Origin: Methylobacterium brachiatum
GTDB lineage: Bacteria > Pseudomonadota > Alphaproteobacteria > Rhizobiales > Beijerinckiaceae
Assembly (NCBI RefSeq): GCF_020523825.1
Contig: NZ_JAJALK010000002.1
Span: 1-64,000, forward strand
Reading direction: 5' to 3'
Length of the DNA: 64,000 nt
The stretch's first letter is position 1. Every line of letters begins with the position of its first letter. Below are positions 52,659-64,000 of the stretch, one piece after another. The notes below the pieces were generated by a model. That model had not been told where the DNA came from. It made no database searches and saw only the letters and a list, made by a program, of their open reading frames with translations. The translations under genes were made by a program, and so were the position numbers.

Positions 52659-53849
52659 ATGTCCCTGACGCCCAAGCCCGAATCGAAGCAGACATTCGGG
52701 GCGGCGACGCGCCTCGTCCATGCCGGCCGGGATCCGGGCGCGCAGCACGGCTTCGTCAACACGCCGATCTATCGCGGCTCGACCGTGCTCTACCCGACCT
52801 ACGACGCGATCAAGAACCGGCGCGGGCGCTACAATTACGGCACCTCCGCGACGCCGACGATGGACTCGCTCACCGACGCCTGGACGGAACTCGCCGGTGC
52901 CGCCGGCACCGTGGTGACGCCCTCGGGGCTGTCGGCGCTGACCATCGCGCTGATGGCCGCGGTCTCGGCCGGCGACCATCTGCTGGTGACGGATTCGGCC
53001 TACCGCCCGACCCGGCAGTTCTGCGACGGCGTCCTGGCCCGGTTCGGGGTCGCGGTCACCTATTACGACCCGACCGTGGGGGCCGGCATCGCCGAGCTGA
53101 TGCGCCCCAACACCAAGGCGGTGCTGGTCGAGGCGCCCGGCTCGCAGAGCTTCGAGATGCAGGACGTGCCGGCGATCGCCGAGGTCGCCCATGCAAGGGG
53201 CGCCTGCGTGATCATGGACAACACCTGGGCGACGCCCCTGCTGTTCCCGCCCCACGAACGCGGGGTCGATATCGCGGTCGAGGCCGGCACCAAGTATCTG
53301 AGCGGCGGCTCGGACCTGCTGATCGGCCTCACCTCCGCCAACGCGGCCTATTTCCCGGCGGTGCGGCGCACCTTCGACCATTTCGCGCCCTGCGCCGGGG
53401 CCGAGGACATCTTCCTGGCGCTCCGGGGCATGCGCACGATGGCGTTGCGCCTGCGCGAGCACGGCCGCGCCGGGCTGGAGATGGCCCGGTGGTTCCAGGC
53501 GCGGCCGGAGGTGCTGCGGGTGCTGCATCCCGGCCTGCCGGAGGATCCCGGCCACGCGATCTGGAAGCGCGACTTCGCCGGCGCCTCCGGGCTGTTCGGG
53601 GTGATCCTCAAGCCGGTGCCCGAGGCGGCGGTGGCCGCGATGCTGGACGAGCTGGAGCTGTTCGGGATGGGCTTCTCCTGGGGCGGCTTCGAGAGCCTGG
53701 TGATCCCGTTCGACTGCGCCGGCTACCGGACCGCCACCCAATGGGCCCCGGGCGGCCCGGCCCTGCGCTTCCATATCGGGCTGGAGGACATCTCCGACCT
53801 CCAGGCCGATCTCGACGCTGGCTTCGCGCGGCTGCGGGCGGCATCCTGA
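52659..53849 (+). CDS. metC: Cystathionine beta-lyase
   Basis: A 396-residue PLP enzyme of the Cys/Met metabolism family, converting cystathionine to homocysteine, pyruvate and ammonia in methionine synthesis. Motifs: YNYGTSATPTMDSL near residue 65, VIMDNTWATPLLFPP (about 185-199) and the PLP lysine in AGTKYLSGGSDLLIG (about 207-221). The C-terminal FSWGGFESLVIPFD is typical of beta-lyases rather than gamma-synthases. It stands alone after the RMF-like gene and a repeat. Confidence 0.93.
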   Translation: MSLTPKPESKQTFGAATRLVHAGRDPGAQHGFVNTPIYRGSTVLYPTYDAIKNRRGRYNYGTSATPTMDSLTDAWTELAGAAGTVVTPSGLSALTIALMAAVSAGDHLLVTDSAYRPTRQFCDGVLARFGVAVTYYDPTVGAGIAELMRPNTKAVLVEAPGSQSFEMQDVPAIAEVAHARGACVIMDNTWATPLLFPPHERGVDIAVEAGTKYLSGGSDLLIGLTSANAAYFPAVRRTFDHFAPCAGAEDIFLALRGMRTMALRLREHGRAGLEMARWFQARPEVLRVLHPGLPEDPGHAIWKRDFAGASGLFGVILKPVPEAAVAAMLDELELFGMGFSWGGFESLVIPFDCAGYRTATQWAPGGPALRFHIGLEDISDLQADLDAGFARLRAAS

Positions 53850-53920
53850 CGTCGCGCGCGATGACGGAGGGGTGACGGAGCATTTGACCTTCCCGTCCGA
53901 TCCTGATTGACCGGCCGGGC

Positions 53921-55642
53921 ATGAGCACGAGCCTCTCCGCCGACGGCGTCCCGCGCCTCGCTTCTGTCGATCGGATCGGCCGCGGCCTCGACGCGCTGAG
54001 CCTCACCCATGCCCGGGCCGCCGCCGCCCTGCTGGCGCTCTGCCTGCTGCTGTTCCTGCCCGGCCAGATCTCCCTCCAGCCGATGGACCGGGACGAGCCG
54101 CGCTTCGCCCAGGCCTCCAAGCAGATGCTGGAGAGCGGCGACCTGGTCGACATCCGCTTCCAGGGGGAGGCCCGGCACAAGAAGCCGGTCGGGATCTACT
54201 GGGCGCAGGCCGCCGCGGTGGCGGCCGGGGAGGCGCTGGGCGTCCCCGACGCGCGACGGCAGATCGCCCTGTACCGGATCCCGTCGCTGATCGGTGCCAC
54301 GGCCTCGGTGCTGCTCGCCTACTGGGCCGCCCTGGCGTTCCTGCCGCGCCGGCTCGCCCTGCTGGCCGCCGCCCTGTACGGCGCCGGCCTGATGCTCACC
54401 GCCGAGGCGCATCTCGCCAAGACCGACGCCCTGCTCGCCGCCTGCGCCACCGCCAGCCTCGGGGCGCTCGCCCGGGTCTGGCTGGCGTCCCGGGCCGGGG
54501 GAACCGTGGGCCGTGCGGTCTTCCCGGCCTTCTGGCTCGGGATGGCGCTCGGCATCCTCATCAAGGGGCCGATGGTGCCGCTGTTCGTGGTGCTGCCGGC
54601 CCTGATCCTGTCGGTGGCAGCGCGGTCCGGCCGGTGGCTGCTCGCCCTGAGGCCCGCGGCCGGCCTCGCCCTCACGCTGCTGCTGGTGGCGCCGTGGTTC
54701 GCGGCCATCGCCTGGAAGAGCGGCGGCGCCTTCTATGCGGAGGCGGTGGGTCACGACATGCTGGCCAAGGTCGGCGGCGGCGCCGAGCGGCACTGGGCTC
54801 CCCCCGGGGCCTACGCGCTCGCCTTCTTCGCGACCTTCTGGCCGGGGGCGGCCTTCGCGGCGATGAGCCTTCCGCTCGCCTGGCGCGCTCGGCGCGAGCC
54901 CGCCGTCGCCTTCCTGATCGCCGCCGTGCTGCCGGCCTGGCTGATCTTCGAGGCGGTGCCGACCAAGCTGCCGCATTACGTCCTGCCGCTGATGCCGTGG
55001 CTCGCCATCCTCACCGCCCTGGCCCTTTGGCGCGGGGCGCTCGACCCGCGGCTGCGCGGGGCGCGGGCGACCGCCCTGCTGGTGCCGGCGATCCCCATCG
55101 GGCTGACGCTCGGCCTGTGCCTCGCGGGCTGGCGCCTCGACGGCCACACGCTGCCCTGGGCGGCGCTGCCGCTGCTCGCCGGCGCCTGCGCGGTGGCGGT
55201 CCTGGCCTGGATGGCCTTCGCGGGCGGCAGGCCCGAGCGCGCCCTCGTGCTCGGCATCTTCGCGTCCTGCCTGCTCGGGCCGGCGGTGCTGGGCATGGCG
55301 CAGCGGTCCCTGCCGGCCCTGAAGGTCTCGCCGCGTCTCGCCGCCCTGCGCGACCGGATGGCCTGCCCGAACCCGCAGGTCGCGAGCCTCGGCTACCGGG
55401 AGCCGAGCCTGGTCTTCCTCACCGGCACCGATCTCGCCCTGCCGCCGGACGGGGCCGCGGCCAAGCAGTTCCTGGAGGCGGGCGGCTGCCGGCTGCTGTT
55501 CGTCGAGGCCCGGGACCGGGACGACTTCAACGCCGCCTGGCCGGTGGCGCGGGGTGCGCCGGCGCCGCTCGCCGAGGTCGAGGGCTTCAACCTCAATACC
55601 GGCCGGCGGGTCTTCGTGACCGCCTACGCGGTGGCCCCGTGA
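53921..55642 (+). CDS. GT39 (ArnT-like) membrane glycosyltransferase
   Basis: A 573-residue inner-membrane protein with about eleven to twelve hydrophobic helices. The N-terminal periplasmic loop contains MDRDEPRFAQASKQML (about 50-65), whose Asp-Glu pair is the catalytic motif of ArnT/PMT-type enzymes. These transfer a sugar from a polyprenyl-phosphate donor to lipid A or proteins. Its stop overlaps the GTG of a GT2 gene, which would make the donor. Acceptor and sugar are unknown; amino-arabinose or another lipid A sugar is plausible. Confidence 0.88.
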   Translation: MSTSLSADGVPRLASVDRIGRGLDALSLTHARAAAALLALCLLLFLPGQISLQPMDRDEPRFAQASKQMLESGDLVDIRFQGEARHKKPVGIYWAQAAAVAAGEALGVPDARRQIALYRIPSLIGATASVLLAYWAALAFLPRRLALLAAALYGAGLMLTAEAHLAKTDALLAACATASLGALARVWLASRAGGTVGRAVFPAFWLGMALGILIKGPMVPLFVVLPALILSVAARSGRWLLALRPAAGLALTLLLVAPWFAAIAWKSGGAFYAEAVGHDMLAKVGGGAERHWAPPGAYALAFFATFWPGAAFAAMSLPLAWRARREPAVAFLIAAVLPAWLIFEAVPTKLPHYVLPLMPWLAILTALALWRGALDPRLRGARATALLVPAIPIGLTLGLCLAGWRLDGHTLPWAALPLLAGACAVAVLAWMAFAGGRPERALVLGIFASCLLGPAVLGMAQRSLPALKVSPRLAALRDRMACPNPQVASLGYREPSLVFLTGTDLALPPDGAAAKQFLEAGGCRLLFVEARDRDDFNAAWPVARGAPAPLAEVEGFNLNTGRRVFVTAYAVAP

Positions 55643-56394
55643 CCGGCGCCCCGACCCTCAGCGTCGTCGTGCCCGTGAAGAACGAGGCCGGCAACATCGC
55701 CCCCCTGGTGGCCGAGATCGAGGCGGCCTGCATGGCCCTCGGCTTCGAGCTGATCTACGTCGATGACGGCTCCACCGACGGCACGCCGGACAGCCTGGCG
55801 GCGGCGCGCGCCGGCCGGCCCTGGATGCGGGTGGTGCGGCACGCGCGCAGCGGCGGCCAGTCGGCGGCGGTGCGCAGCGGCGTCCTGGCGGCCCGGGCGC
55901 CGGTCGTCGCGACGCTGGACGGTGACGGCCAGAACGACCCGGCCTTCATCCCGGCCCTGCTCGCCGCCCTGGAGGCGGGGGGCGAACGGGCCGGCCTCGC
56001 CCAGGGGCAGCGGCGCGGCCGCAAGGACGGGCGCTTCAAGATGCTGCAATCGCGCATCGCCAACGGCGTGCGCGGGCGCATCCTGAAGGACGCCACCCGG
56101 GACACCGGCTGCGGCCTGAAGGTGTTCCGCCGCGCCGTCTATCTCCGGCTGCCCTATTTCGACGCCCTGCACCGGTTCATGCCGGCCCTGGTGGTGCGCG
56201 AAGGCTTTACCGTGGTCCACCACGACGTGATCGACCGGCCCCGGCTCACCGGCGTCTCGAATTACGGCCTGTTCGACCGGCTCTGGGTCGGGCTCCTCGA
56301 CCTCGCCGGGGTCTGGTGGCTGATCCGGCGCAAGCGGGCCGACCCGCAGCCGCACGAACTCCCCGCGCCGGCAGACCAGGACGCCCGATGCTGA
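55639..56394 (+). CDS. GT2 glycosyltransferase (polyprenyl-phosphate sugar synthase type)
   Basis: A 251-residue protein of the DPM1/ArnC type. It starts with LSVVVPVKNEAGNIAPLV, then LIYVDDGSTDGTPDSL (the Asp-x-Asp-like nucleotide site) and ATLDGDGQNDPAFIPALLAA; DTGCGLKVFRR is the family's acceptor-loop motif. It probably makes a polyprenyl-phosphate sugar at the inner face of the membrane for the adjacent GT39. The GTG at 55639 overlaps the upstream stop, and the next ATG overlaps its own end, so the three genes are translationally coupled. A C-terminal helix (about 215-235) may anchor it. Confidence 0.9.
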   Translation: MTGAPTLSVVVPVKNEAGNIAPLVAEIEAACMALGFELIYVDDGSTDGTPDSLAAARAGRPWMRVVRHARSGGQSAAVRSGVLAARAPVVATLDGDGQNDPAFIPALLAALEAGGERAGLAQGQRRGRKDGRFKMLQSRIANGVRGRILKDATRDTGCGLKVFRRAVYLRLPYFDALHRFMPALVVREGFTVVHHDVIDRPRLTGVSNYGLFDRLWVGLLDLAGVWWLIRRKRADPQPHELPAPADQDARC

Positions 56395-56723
56395 TTCAGC
56401 TGGCCCACGACCTGCCGGACTATTTCTACGACGTGTTCGTCACCCGGCTCGATTTCTGGGTGGTGTTCGGCATCGTCGCCCAGATGGTGTTCGGCTCGCG
56501 CTTCATCCTGCAATGGATCGCCAGCGAGCGCGCCGGCCGGAGCGTGATGCCGCTCTCGTTCTGGTTCCTGTCGATCCTGGGCGGGCTGATGACCCTGGTC
56601 TACGGGTTCGTCCGCCGGGAGCCGGTGATCATCATCGGCCAGGGCCTGTCCACCGGCATCTACCTCCGCAACCTCGCGCTGATCTTCCGCGAGCGCCGGC
56701 GACGCCAGCGGGATCCCGCATGA
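56388..56723 (+). CDS. Lipid-A-disaccharide synthase N-terminal-like (LAB_N) membrane protein
   Basis: A 111-residue protein with three membrane helices. The LAB_N pattern is clear: FWVVFGIVAQMVFGSRFILQ (about 23-42), SERAGRSVMPLSFWFLSILG (about 45-64) and QGLSTGIYLRNLALI. These small proteins accompany GT2/GT39 genes, and a role in moving lipid-linked sugars across the membrane, analogous to ArnEF, has been suggested by context only. It overlaps the GT2 gene by seven bases and the next gene by four. Confidence 0.88.
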   Translation: MLIQLAHDLPDYFYDVFVTRLDFWVVFGIVAQMVFGSRFILQWIASERAGRSVMPLSFWFLSILGGLMTLVYGFVRREPVIIIGQGLSTGIYLRNLALIFRERRRRQRDPA

Positions 56724-57319
56724 CCCGCGCCCCCCTGCCGGATTTCTACGACGATCTCGACGCGACCTTCGCGGAACTGTGGCGGCTTCTGGCGGAGGGC
56801 GCCGCGCGGGGCCGCAGCGGTTTCCACCTGCCGGTGCTGGCGACCCTCGGGCCCGACGGCCCGCGGCTGCGCACGGTGGTGCTGCGCGAAGCCGACAGCG
56901 AATCCGGCACCCTCCGGTTCCATTGCGACCGCCGCTCCGACAAGGCCGCCGAGATCCTGGCGAACCCGGCCTGCGCGCTCGCCGCCTACGACGAGGCCAG
57001 CAAGATCCAGATCCGGATCGAGGGCCGCGCCACGCTCCACACGGACGACGCCGTCGCTGAGGCCGCCTGGGCCGGCTCCCGGGCGATGAGCCGGGTCTGC
57101 TACGGCGCCGACCCCGCGCCCGGGACGGCTCTGCCCACGGGCGGCGCCTACACGCTGCCGGACGAGGATGCGGCGGCGTCCCTCGGCCGCCCGCATTTCG
57201 CGGCTGTCACGGTGCGGGCCGCGCGCCTCGACTTCCTGTATCTCGACCGCCGCGGCCACCGCCGGGCGGCCTGGACGCGGGGGCAGGGCGACTGGACCGG
57301 CGGCTGGATCGCGCCCTGA
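56720..57319 (+). CDS. Pyridoxamine 5'-phosphate oxidase-like FMN protein
   Basis: A 199-residue protein of the PNPOx-like flavin-binding split-barrel fold. The region GFHLPVLATLGPDGPRLRTVVLR (about 34-56), FHCDRRSDKAAEILANPACA and a C-terminal Arg-rich DRRGHRRAAWTRGQGDWTGG fit the family. It is shorter than true PdxH and lacks clear PLP-binding residues, so the true substrate is uncertain. It overlaps the LAB_N gene by four bases, suggesting co-transcription. Confidence 0.8.
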   Translation: MTRAPLPDFYDDLDATFAELWRLLAEGAARGRSGFHLPVLATLGPDGPRLRTVVLREADSESGTLRFHCDRRSDKAAEILANPACALAAYDEASKIQIRIEGRATLHTDDAVAEAAWAGSRAMSRVCYGADPAPGTALPTGGAYTLPDEDAAASLGRPHFAAVTVRAARLDFLYLDRRGHRRAAWTRGQGDWTGGWIAP

Positions 57320-57573
57320 TCGGAGACGGTGAGCGGCCCCCACCAGATTACAAATCCTACAATCAGCATTAAAATAATGTTTCTGCTTCAATTACGCGCC
57401 ACATAAGGCGGCGAAATAAGTGCGCGAGATGAAGTTTTATTGATAAAGATCGGAACCGGTCCTTCGGCAATCCTGCCACCGCCTTGATCGCTCGATAATA
57501 TTACTTGCCGTCAGCAGCAGAAATCAACATAGGTCACTTTGGCTCGAAGGGTATCGTGCCGAGTGGGGCCGTC

Positions 57574-59265
57574 ATGCAACTGATGTCGAAGTTAAGTATT
57601 CCGTCGAAGCTTTTCGCAGTTATTGCTCTCATGAGCGCAATTTTCTTCGGATGTGCCTGGTACACGTCGCAGAAGATTGTCGCGATCGACGCGTCATACT
57701 CACTTTTGCTTGACAAGGAATCGAAGGCGGTCGTCAAGGTCGCGCGCCTGAACCGCGTCGTGGCGCAGCTCGGCTACGCCGCCCTGCGCACCGCAACCGA
57801 AGCCGGCACCGCAGACGGAAGCCGCGTCGGCCGCAGCCTCGACACCCTGGCCGCCGAGGCCGCGAAGTTGATCGACGGCGCTCGCCGGGAAGCGCCCGCG
57901 TTCCGGGACCGCATCGAGCAGATCGCCGGGCATTTCGACGCCTATAATCGGGCCCTCCGCGATCTGCGCGACCTGGCCGACAAGGGCAAGGCCGACGAGG
58001 CCCTGTCGCTGGCGCGCCGGATCGCGGACGGCGTCCAGTCGGAGACGACCGAGTCCGCCCGCACGCTCGTGGACGACATGGATGTCTCGCTGCAGAAGCG
58101 GTCCGACGAGCTGACCGCCGACACCGCCGGGACGCGCACCGTGCTGTTGACCATCTCGCTCCTCGGCATCGCCCTGGGCATGATCGGCGGCATGCTGGTC
58201 GTGGTCTACGGCGTCACGCGCCCGATCACCCGGCTGACCGCCGTGCTGCGCCGCATGGCGAACGGGGAGATCGATGCCGAGATCCCCGAGGCCCGGCGCG
58301 GCGACGAGATCGGCCTGATCGGCCGCGCCGTGGAAGGCATCAAGGCGCTGGTCGCCCAGAAGGCCGCCGAGCAGGCCGAGATCCGCCGCGTTGCCGACGA
58401 GGCCGCCGCGGAGGCGCGCCGCAAGGCCATGCTGGAACTGGCCGACGGCTTCCAGGGCACGGTCGGCCGGATCATCGGCCTGGTCTCGTCCGCGGCCACC
58501 GAGCTGCAGGCGACCGCCCAGTCGATGACCGCCACCGCGACCCAGACCGCAAGCCAATCCACCACGGTGGCGGCCGCGGCCGAGGAGGCCGCCTCCAACG
58601 TCAACACGGTGGCGAGCGCGGCCGAGGAGCTCGGCTCGTCGGTCCAGGAGATCGGCCGCCAGGTCGACGGCTCGGCCAAGCTCGCCCAGGGCGCCGTGGC
58701 CGAAGCCGACCAGACCGCGACCCTGGTCCAGGAACTCAGCGGTGCCGCCGCCAAGGTCGGCGACGTGGTCCGGCTGATCACCGACATCGCCGCCCAGACC
58801 AACCTGCTGGCGCTGAACGCCACCATTGAGGCGGCCCGGGCCGGCGAGGCCGGTCGCGGCTTCGCCGTGGTCGCGTCCGAGGTCAAGGAACTCGCCAACC
58901 AGACCGCCCGGGCGACCGAGGATGTGGCCGGCCAGATCGGCCAGATCCAGAAATCCACCGGCGCGGCCGTGGCGGTGATCGCGGGTATCACCGCGCGCAT
59001 CAAGGAGATCGAGTCGGTGGCGACCTCGATCGCCGCCGCGGTCGAGGAGCAGGGGGCGGCCACGCAGGAGATCGTGCGCAACGTCGGGCAGGCGGCGCAG
59101 GGCACCGGCGAGGTGACCAGCAACATCGCCGGCGTGGCCTCGGCGGCGGCGGAAACCGGCCGGGCGGCGGACCAGGTTCTGGGCGCCGCCTCGGAACTGT
59201 CGCGCCAGTCCGAACACCTCAGCGGCGAGGTCGACCGGTTCCTGTCGACGATCCGGGCCGCCTGA
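57574..59265 (+). CDS. Methyl-accepting chemotaxis protein
   Basis: A 563-residue inner-membrane receptor. Helix 1 is at about 12-30 ([17 protein letters not shown]), a periplasmic helical sensor follows to about 185, helix 2 at about 190-212, HAMP to about 270, and the signalling domain with the tip [20 protein letters not shown]. The ATG at 57574 gives a normal N-terminus; a TTG at 57505 would add 23 residues. It has no adjacent che genes, so it probably feeds the main flagellar or another array. The AT-rich region upstream is likely its promoter. Confidence 0.93.
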   Translation: MQLMSKLSIPSKLFAVIALMSAIFFGCAWYTSQKIVAIDASYSLLLDKESKAVVKVARLNRVVAQLGYAALRTATEAGTADGSRVGRSLDTLAAEAAKLIDGARREAPAFRDRIEQIAGHFDAYNRALRDLRDLADKGKADEALSLARRIADGVQSETTESARTLVDDMDVSLQKRSDELTADTAGTRTVLLTISLLGIALGMIGGMLVVVYGVTRPITRLTAVLRRMANGEIDAEIPEARRGDEIGLIGRAVEGIKALVAQKAAEQAEIRRVADEAAAEARRKAMLELADGFQGTVGRIIGLVSSAATELQATAQSMTATATQTASQSTTVAAAAEEAASNVNTVASAAEELGSSVQEIGRQVDGSAKLAQGAVAEADQTATLVQELSGAAAKVGDVVRLITDIAAQTNLLALNATIEAARAGEAGRGFAVVASEVKELANQTARATEDVAGQIGQIQKSTGAAVAVIAGITARIKEIESVATSIAAAVEEQGAATQEIVRNVGQAAQGTGEVTSNIAGVASAAAETGRAADQVLGAASELSRQSEHLSGEVDRFLSTIRAA

Positions 59266-59401
59266 GCCAGACGCGGGCCGCGCAGCGGCCGGGGAGGGCA
59301 GACTTGCGCCGTCCCCCCTGTCGCGCGCGGCCGGTCGGGCGTAAAGCCCCGGGGCCGTCCGCCCGCTCGGGTCGCATGGCGGGTCGACCGGGAAGACTGA
59401 C

Positions 59402-60301
59402 GTGGGCCTCGTCTACGCGCTCGCCGCCTATCTGAGCTGGGGCCTCCTGGTCCCGGTGCATTTCCGGATGCTCGGGGCCTTCAGCCCGAACCACATCCTG
59501 GCCGAGCGGATCGTCTGGTCGAGCCTGTTCGCGGGGGCGCTGGCCCTGGCGCTCGCCGCGCGCAAGCGGCTCCATCTGCCGTTGCCCCTGCGCCCGCGCC
59601 ACGCCCTGCTGGCGGTCTCGGCCGTGATGATCGGGATCAACTGGCTGCTGTACCTCTACGCGATCGACCGCGGGCACCTGCTCGACGCGAGCCTCGGCTA
59701 TTACATCAACCCGCTGGTCAGCGTTGCCTTCGGGCGCATCGTGCTCGGCGAGCGGCTGCGGCCCCTGCAGGCGGTGGCGGTGGGGATCGCGGCCGCGGGC
59801 GTCGCCGTGGCGGTGGTCTGGGCCGGCGAATTGCCGATCCTGTCGCTCTCCCTGGCGGTGAGCTTCGCCCTCTACGGGCTGGTCCGAAAGATCGTCGGGG
59901 TCGATGCCCTGGTCGGGTTCCTGACCGAGACGCTGCTGCTCCTGCCGGCGGCCATCGCGTGGCTGATCCTCTCGCCCGAGCCGTTCCTGCCGGCCGAGCC
60001 GAAGAACCTCGCGCTGCTGATGCTCACCGGGCTCACCACGGCGCTGCCGCTGATCTGGTTCGCCGCCGCGGCGGTGCGCCTGCGGCTGACGACCCTCGGC
60101 CTGCTGCAATACGTCGCCCCGACCTGCCTGCTGTGCCTCAGCGTCCTGGCCTACGGCGAGCATGTGGAGCCGCCCCGGGCGGCGATGTTCGCCCTGATCT
60201 GGGTGGCGCTCGCCCTCTACAGCGTCGACGCCCTCCGCGGCCGGCGCCCCGCCGATCCCGTGCCCGAGATCCGGTCGGATCCCGATCCGATGCGTGTATA
60301 A
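59402..60301 (+). CDS. rarD: RarD-type EamA/DMT transporter
   Basis: A 299-residue protein with ten transmembrane helices. The RarD signature is visible: LSWGLLVPVHFRML near the start, AERIVWSSLFA, and the conserved INWLLYLYAIDRGHLLDASLGYYINPL block (about 81-107; abridged). RarD is named from chloramphenicol sensitivity in Pseudomonas, but its substrate is unknown. The start is a GTG at 59402. It is followed by a kinase gene on the same strand 47 bases later. Confidence 0.9.
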   Translation: MGLVYALAAYLSWGLLVPVHFRMLGAFSPNHILAERIVWSSLFAGALALALAARKRLHLPLPLRPRHALLAVSAVMIGINWLLYLYAIDRGHLLDASLGYYINPLVSVAFGRIVLGERLRPLQAVAVGIAAAGVAVAVVWAGELPILSLSLAVSFALYGLVRKIVGVDALVGFLTETLLLLPAAIAWLILSPEPFLPAEPKNLALLMLTGLTTALPLIWFAAAAVRLRLTTLGLLQYVAPTCLLCLSVLAYGEHVEPPRAAMFALIWVALALYSVDALRGRRPADPVPEIRSDPDPMRV

Positions 60302-60348
60302 GGCATTCCATGCGCCCCGCGGGGCGATGACGGGATACCGGCGGGCCG

Positions 60349-62729
<2,381 letters not shown>

Positions 62730-62733
<4 letters not shown>

Positions 62734-63011
62734 GCGACGACGGGATCGATCCGAACAAGGCGGCGGCGATCCGCCTGCGGGCGCGGCTGGCGGTGGTGGA
62801 GCGGGCGGCCTGGTTCGGCCTCGTCCACGCGATGAAGACGCGGCCCGCCGAGACCGAAGCCTACATCGCCTCCGAGCGGGCGCGCTGCGCGGAAGGCTTT
62901 GGCGGCACCACCTGGGCCAAGGACCTCACGGATGCCGAGCGCAAGATGCTCGCCGAGGAGGTCGATGCCGGGCTGGCGCAGCTGATCGAGGATGCCAGGC
63001 AGGAAATATAG
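62730..63011 (+). CDS. Small helical protein coupled to hybrid kinase
   Basis: A 93-residue, mostly helical, soluble protein with no recognised family, starting MSDDGIDPNKAAAIRLRARL. Its ATG overlaps the kinase stop (ATGA), so the two are made together, which suggests a functional link, perhaps as a regulator or histidine phosphotransferase-like partner. It contains two histidines at most, one in GLVHAMKT, so an Hpt role is only a guess. Confidence 0.6.
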
Positions 63012-63377
63012 GTCGGGCTATCGGAGCACATGAACGCTCACAGATAGACGCATCGGCATTCAAGCAAAAATCACAACTCAACGGAACATCTCGTCACAAG
63101 AAACGAGATCGGATAGTTCTCTTTCAGCCTGTTTGACTGCCTGATCTCAGCCGCGTGACGGTTCCGACCAACAAATATCCCAATCGTTCCCCTCATCCTG
63201 AGGTGCTGCGTAGCAGCCTCGAAGAAGCCCTCCAGGGATCGCGCGGCCGGCTGGAGGGCTCCTTCGAGGCCTCCGCTTCGCTTCGTCGCCTCAGGATGAG
63301 GGCGGGGGTGGGAAAGACCGGTCCAACGGGCTTTTATGCTTCGTGCGTTCCTATCCTCTACAGCCTGACGAAAATGT
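63012..63377. other. Intergenic stretch with a type A repeat
   Basis: About 365 bases between convergent genes. An AT-rich part (63050-63170) is followed by a type A palindromic element (63189-63308). No gene or clear terminator is supported. Confidence 0.5.
63189..63308. repeat. Palindromic intergenic repeat, type A
   Basis: Bounded by CCCCTCATCCTGAGGTGC and GCCTCAGGATGAGGGCGGG, with internal inverted blocks AGCCCTCCAGGGATCGCGC and GGCTGGAGGGCTCC. It is the second full copy of the element at 46310-46430. Confidence 0.75.
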
Positions 63378-63953
63378 CTAGCCGACTGCTCTGGTGTAGA
63401 TGCTGTAGGGTACGCCATGGATATCGGGCGCGTCGCTGTGCTTGATGAACCCCATGCGGAGATACATCGGCAGTGCCACGGCCATGATCGGCGACGTATG
63501 AAGCGCGATGATCGGCGACCGATCGCGTGAGGCACGATCGATGCAGGCCTGGGTCAGTTGCCGGCCGAGGCCCCGCCCTTGGGCTTCGGGTGCTACGACG
63601 AGCATTCTTATGATCGGCCAAGATGGATCGAAGTACGATGCCTTGGGCTTGTGGGGTCCAACATAAACAACGCCGCCGACAATTCGTCCTGCGTCCTCCG
63701 CAACGATGATTTCACCGTCTTCGGCAAGATCCCCCATACGAGACACACCAGCAACCATGGCTGGCCAATCCGTATAATCGGACTTGAATTGCTCAAAGGC
63801 CGCGAGAGCGATGCCACCGAGTTGAGTCTTGTCCAGTGAAACGTAGTTCCGTAGAGTCATCATTGTGTCAAACAAGACATCATGGGGCGCAGCACCGAAA
63901 TGATAGCCGCCGTTCTGGCGTATGTCTACCAAATCAGATATGCACACAAACAT
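63378..63953 (-). CDS. GNAT-family N-acetyltransferase
   Basis: A 191-residue acetyltransferase. The acetyl-CoA-binding motif A is clear: IRMLVVAPEAQGRGLGRQLT (about 114-133; the RGxGxG-like loop is QGRGLG). The rest shows the usual GNAT fold, with PMYLRMGFIKHSD near the end. The substrate is unknown. The start may be the ATG at 63953 or an internal Met about 30 residues later. GC content is lower than in the rest of the window, hinting at acquisition by transfer. It is convergent with the small helical protein gene. Confidence 0.85.
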   Translation of the reverse strand: MFVCISDLVDIRQNGGYHFGAAPHDVLFDTMMTLRNYVSLDKTQLGGIALAAFEQFKSDYTDWPAMVAGVSRMGDLAEDGEIIVAEDAGRIVGGVVYVGPHKPKASYFDPSWPIIRMLVVAPEAQGRGLGRQLTQACIDRASRDRSPIIALHTSPIMAVALPMYLRMGFIKHSDAPDIHGVPYSIYTRAVG

Positions 63954-64000
63954 CTCGATAATAATTTGATGGCATTATCTTGGAAGTATTACTATTTCAA

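Noticed and set aside
57440..57480. GGAACC before the second MCP as a stress-sigma -35
   Set aside because: No matching -10 at the required distance.

Overview
The window is bacterial chromosome of very high GC content with tightly packed genes. The ribosomal proteins, the short-lid adenylate kinase, the fused IspDF enzyme, the order ispDF / dus-ntrB-ntrC, the glpR-D-K-F cluster and the families of GC-rich intergenic palindromes all point to an alphaproteobacterium of the order Hyphomicrobiales (Rhizobiales). Methylobacterium or a close relative is my best guess; it rests on pattern recognition, not on a database search.

Region 1 (1-22.3 kb) is the translation/transcription core, but rearranged. 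The str genes (rpsL, rpsG, fusA, start of tuf) run leftwards on the minus strand. The spc and alpha genes (rplN, rplX, rplE, rpsN, rpsH, rplF, rplR, rpsE, rpmD, rplO, secY, adk, rpsM, rpsK, rpoA, rplQ) run rightwards on the plus strand. Between the two halves lie a DUF805 membrane protein, an amino-acid ABC importer without its ATPase and a small unknown gene. Three opposite-strand genes (GT61 glycosyltransferase, DUF4198 protein, unknown) sit between adk and rpsM, and a metallo-beta-lactamase-fold hydrolase sits between rpsK and rpoA. A strong terminator closes the cluster after rplQ.

Region 2 (22.3-34.2 kb, minus strand) is an 11-kb chemosensory operon: CheW, CheR-TPR, CheW, MCP, CheA-REC, CheB, a REC-REC-kinase and a REC-PAS-kinase-REC, mostly with overlapping stop and start codons. 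The parts match the Wsp surface-sensing pathway, but the diguanylate cyclase WspR is replaced by two hybrid kinases. A tiny 28-codon ORF with a strong ribosome binding site and its own terminator lies between this operon and rplQ. A small secreted, positively charged, Met/His-rich protein is divergent from the operon.

Region 3 (35-40.1 kb) is a glycerol catabolism regulon: glpR, glpD, glpK, glpF, with two clear palindromic candidate GlpR operators. Region 4 (40.2-52.4 kb) contains a DUF4261-like gene, lipA, a RatA/Coq10 START protein, a lipoprotein, a flavin monooxygenase, a CinA-type deamidase, a MAPEG protein, ispDF, dus, ntrB, ntrC and a short RMF-like gene. Region 5 (52.6-64 kb) has a cystathionine beta-lyase, a three-gene lipid-linked sugar transfer cassette (GT39, GT2, LAB_N protein), a PNPOx-like flavoprotein, a second MCP, a RarD transporter, a large PAS-PAS-kinase-REC-REC protein with a small partner gene, and a GNAT acetyltransferase.

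Several families of intergenic palindromic repeats are scattered between the accessory genes. I saw no rRNA or tRNA genes, CRISPR array, insertion sequence or prophage. Start codons were chosen from ribosome binding sites and family lengths; those that remain doubtful are marked.
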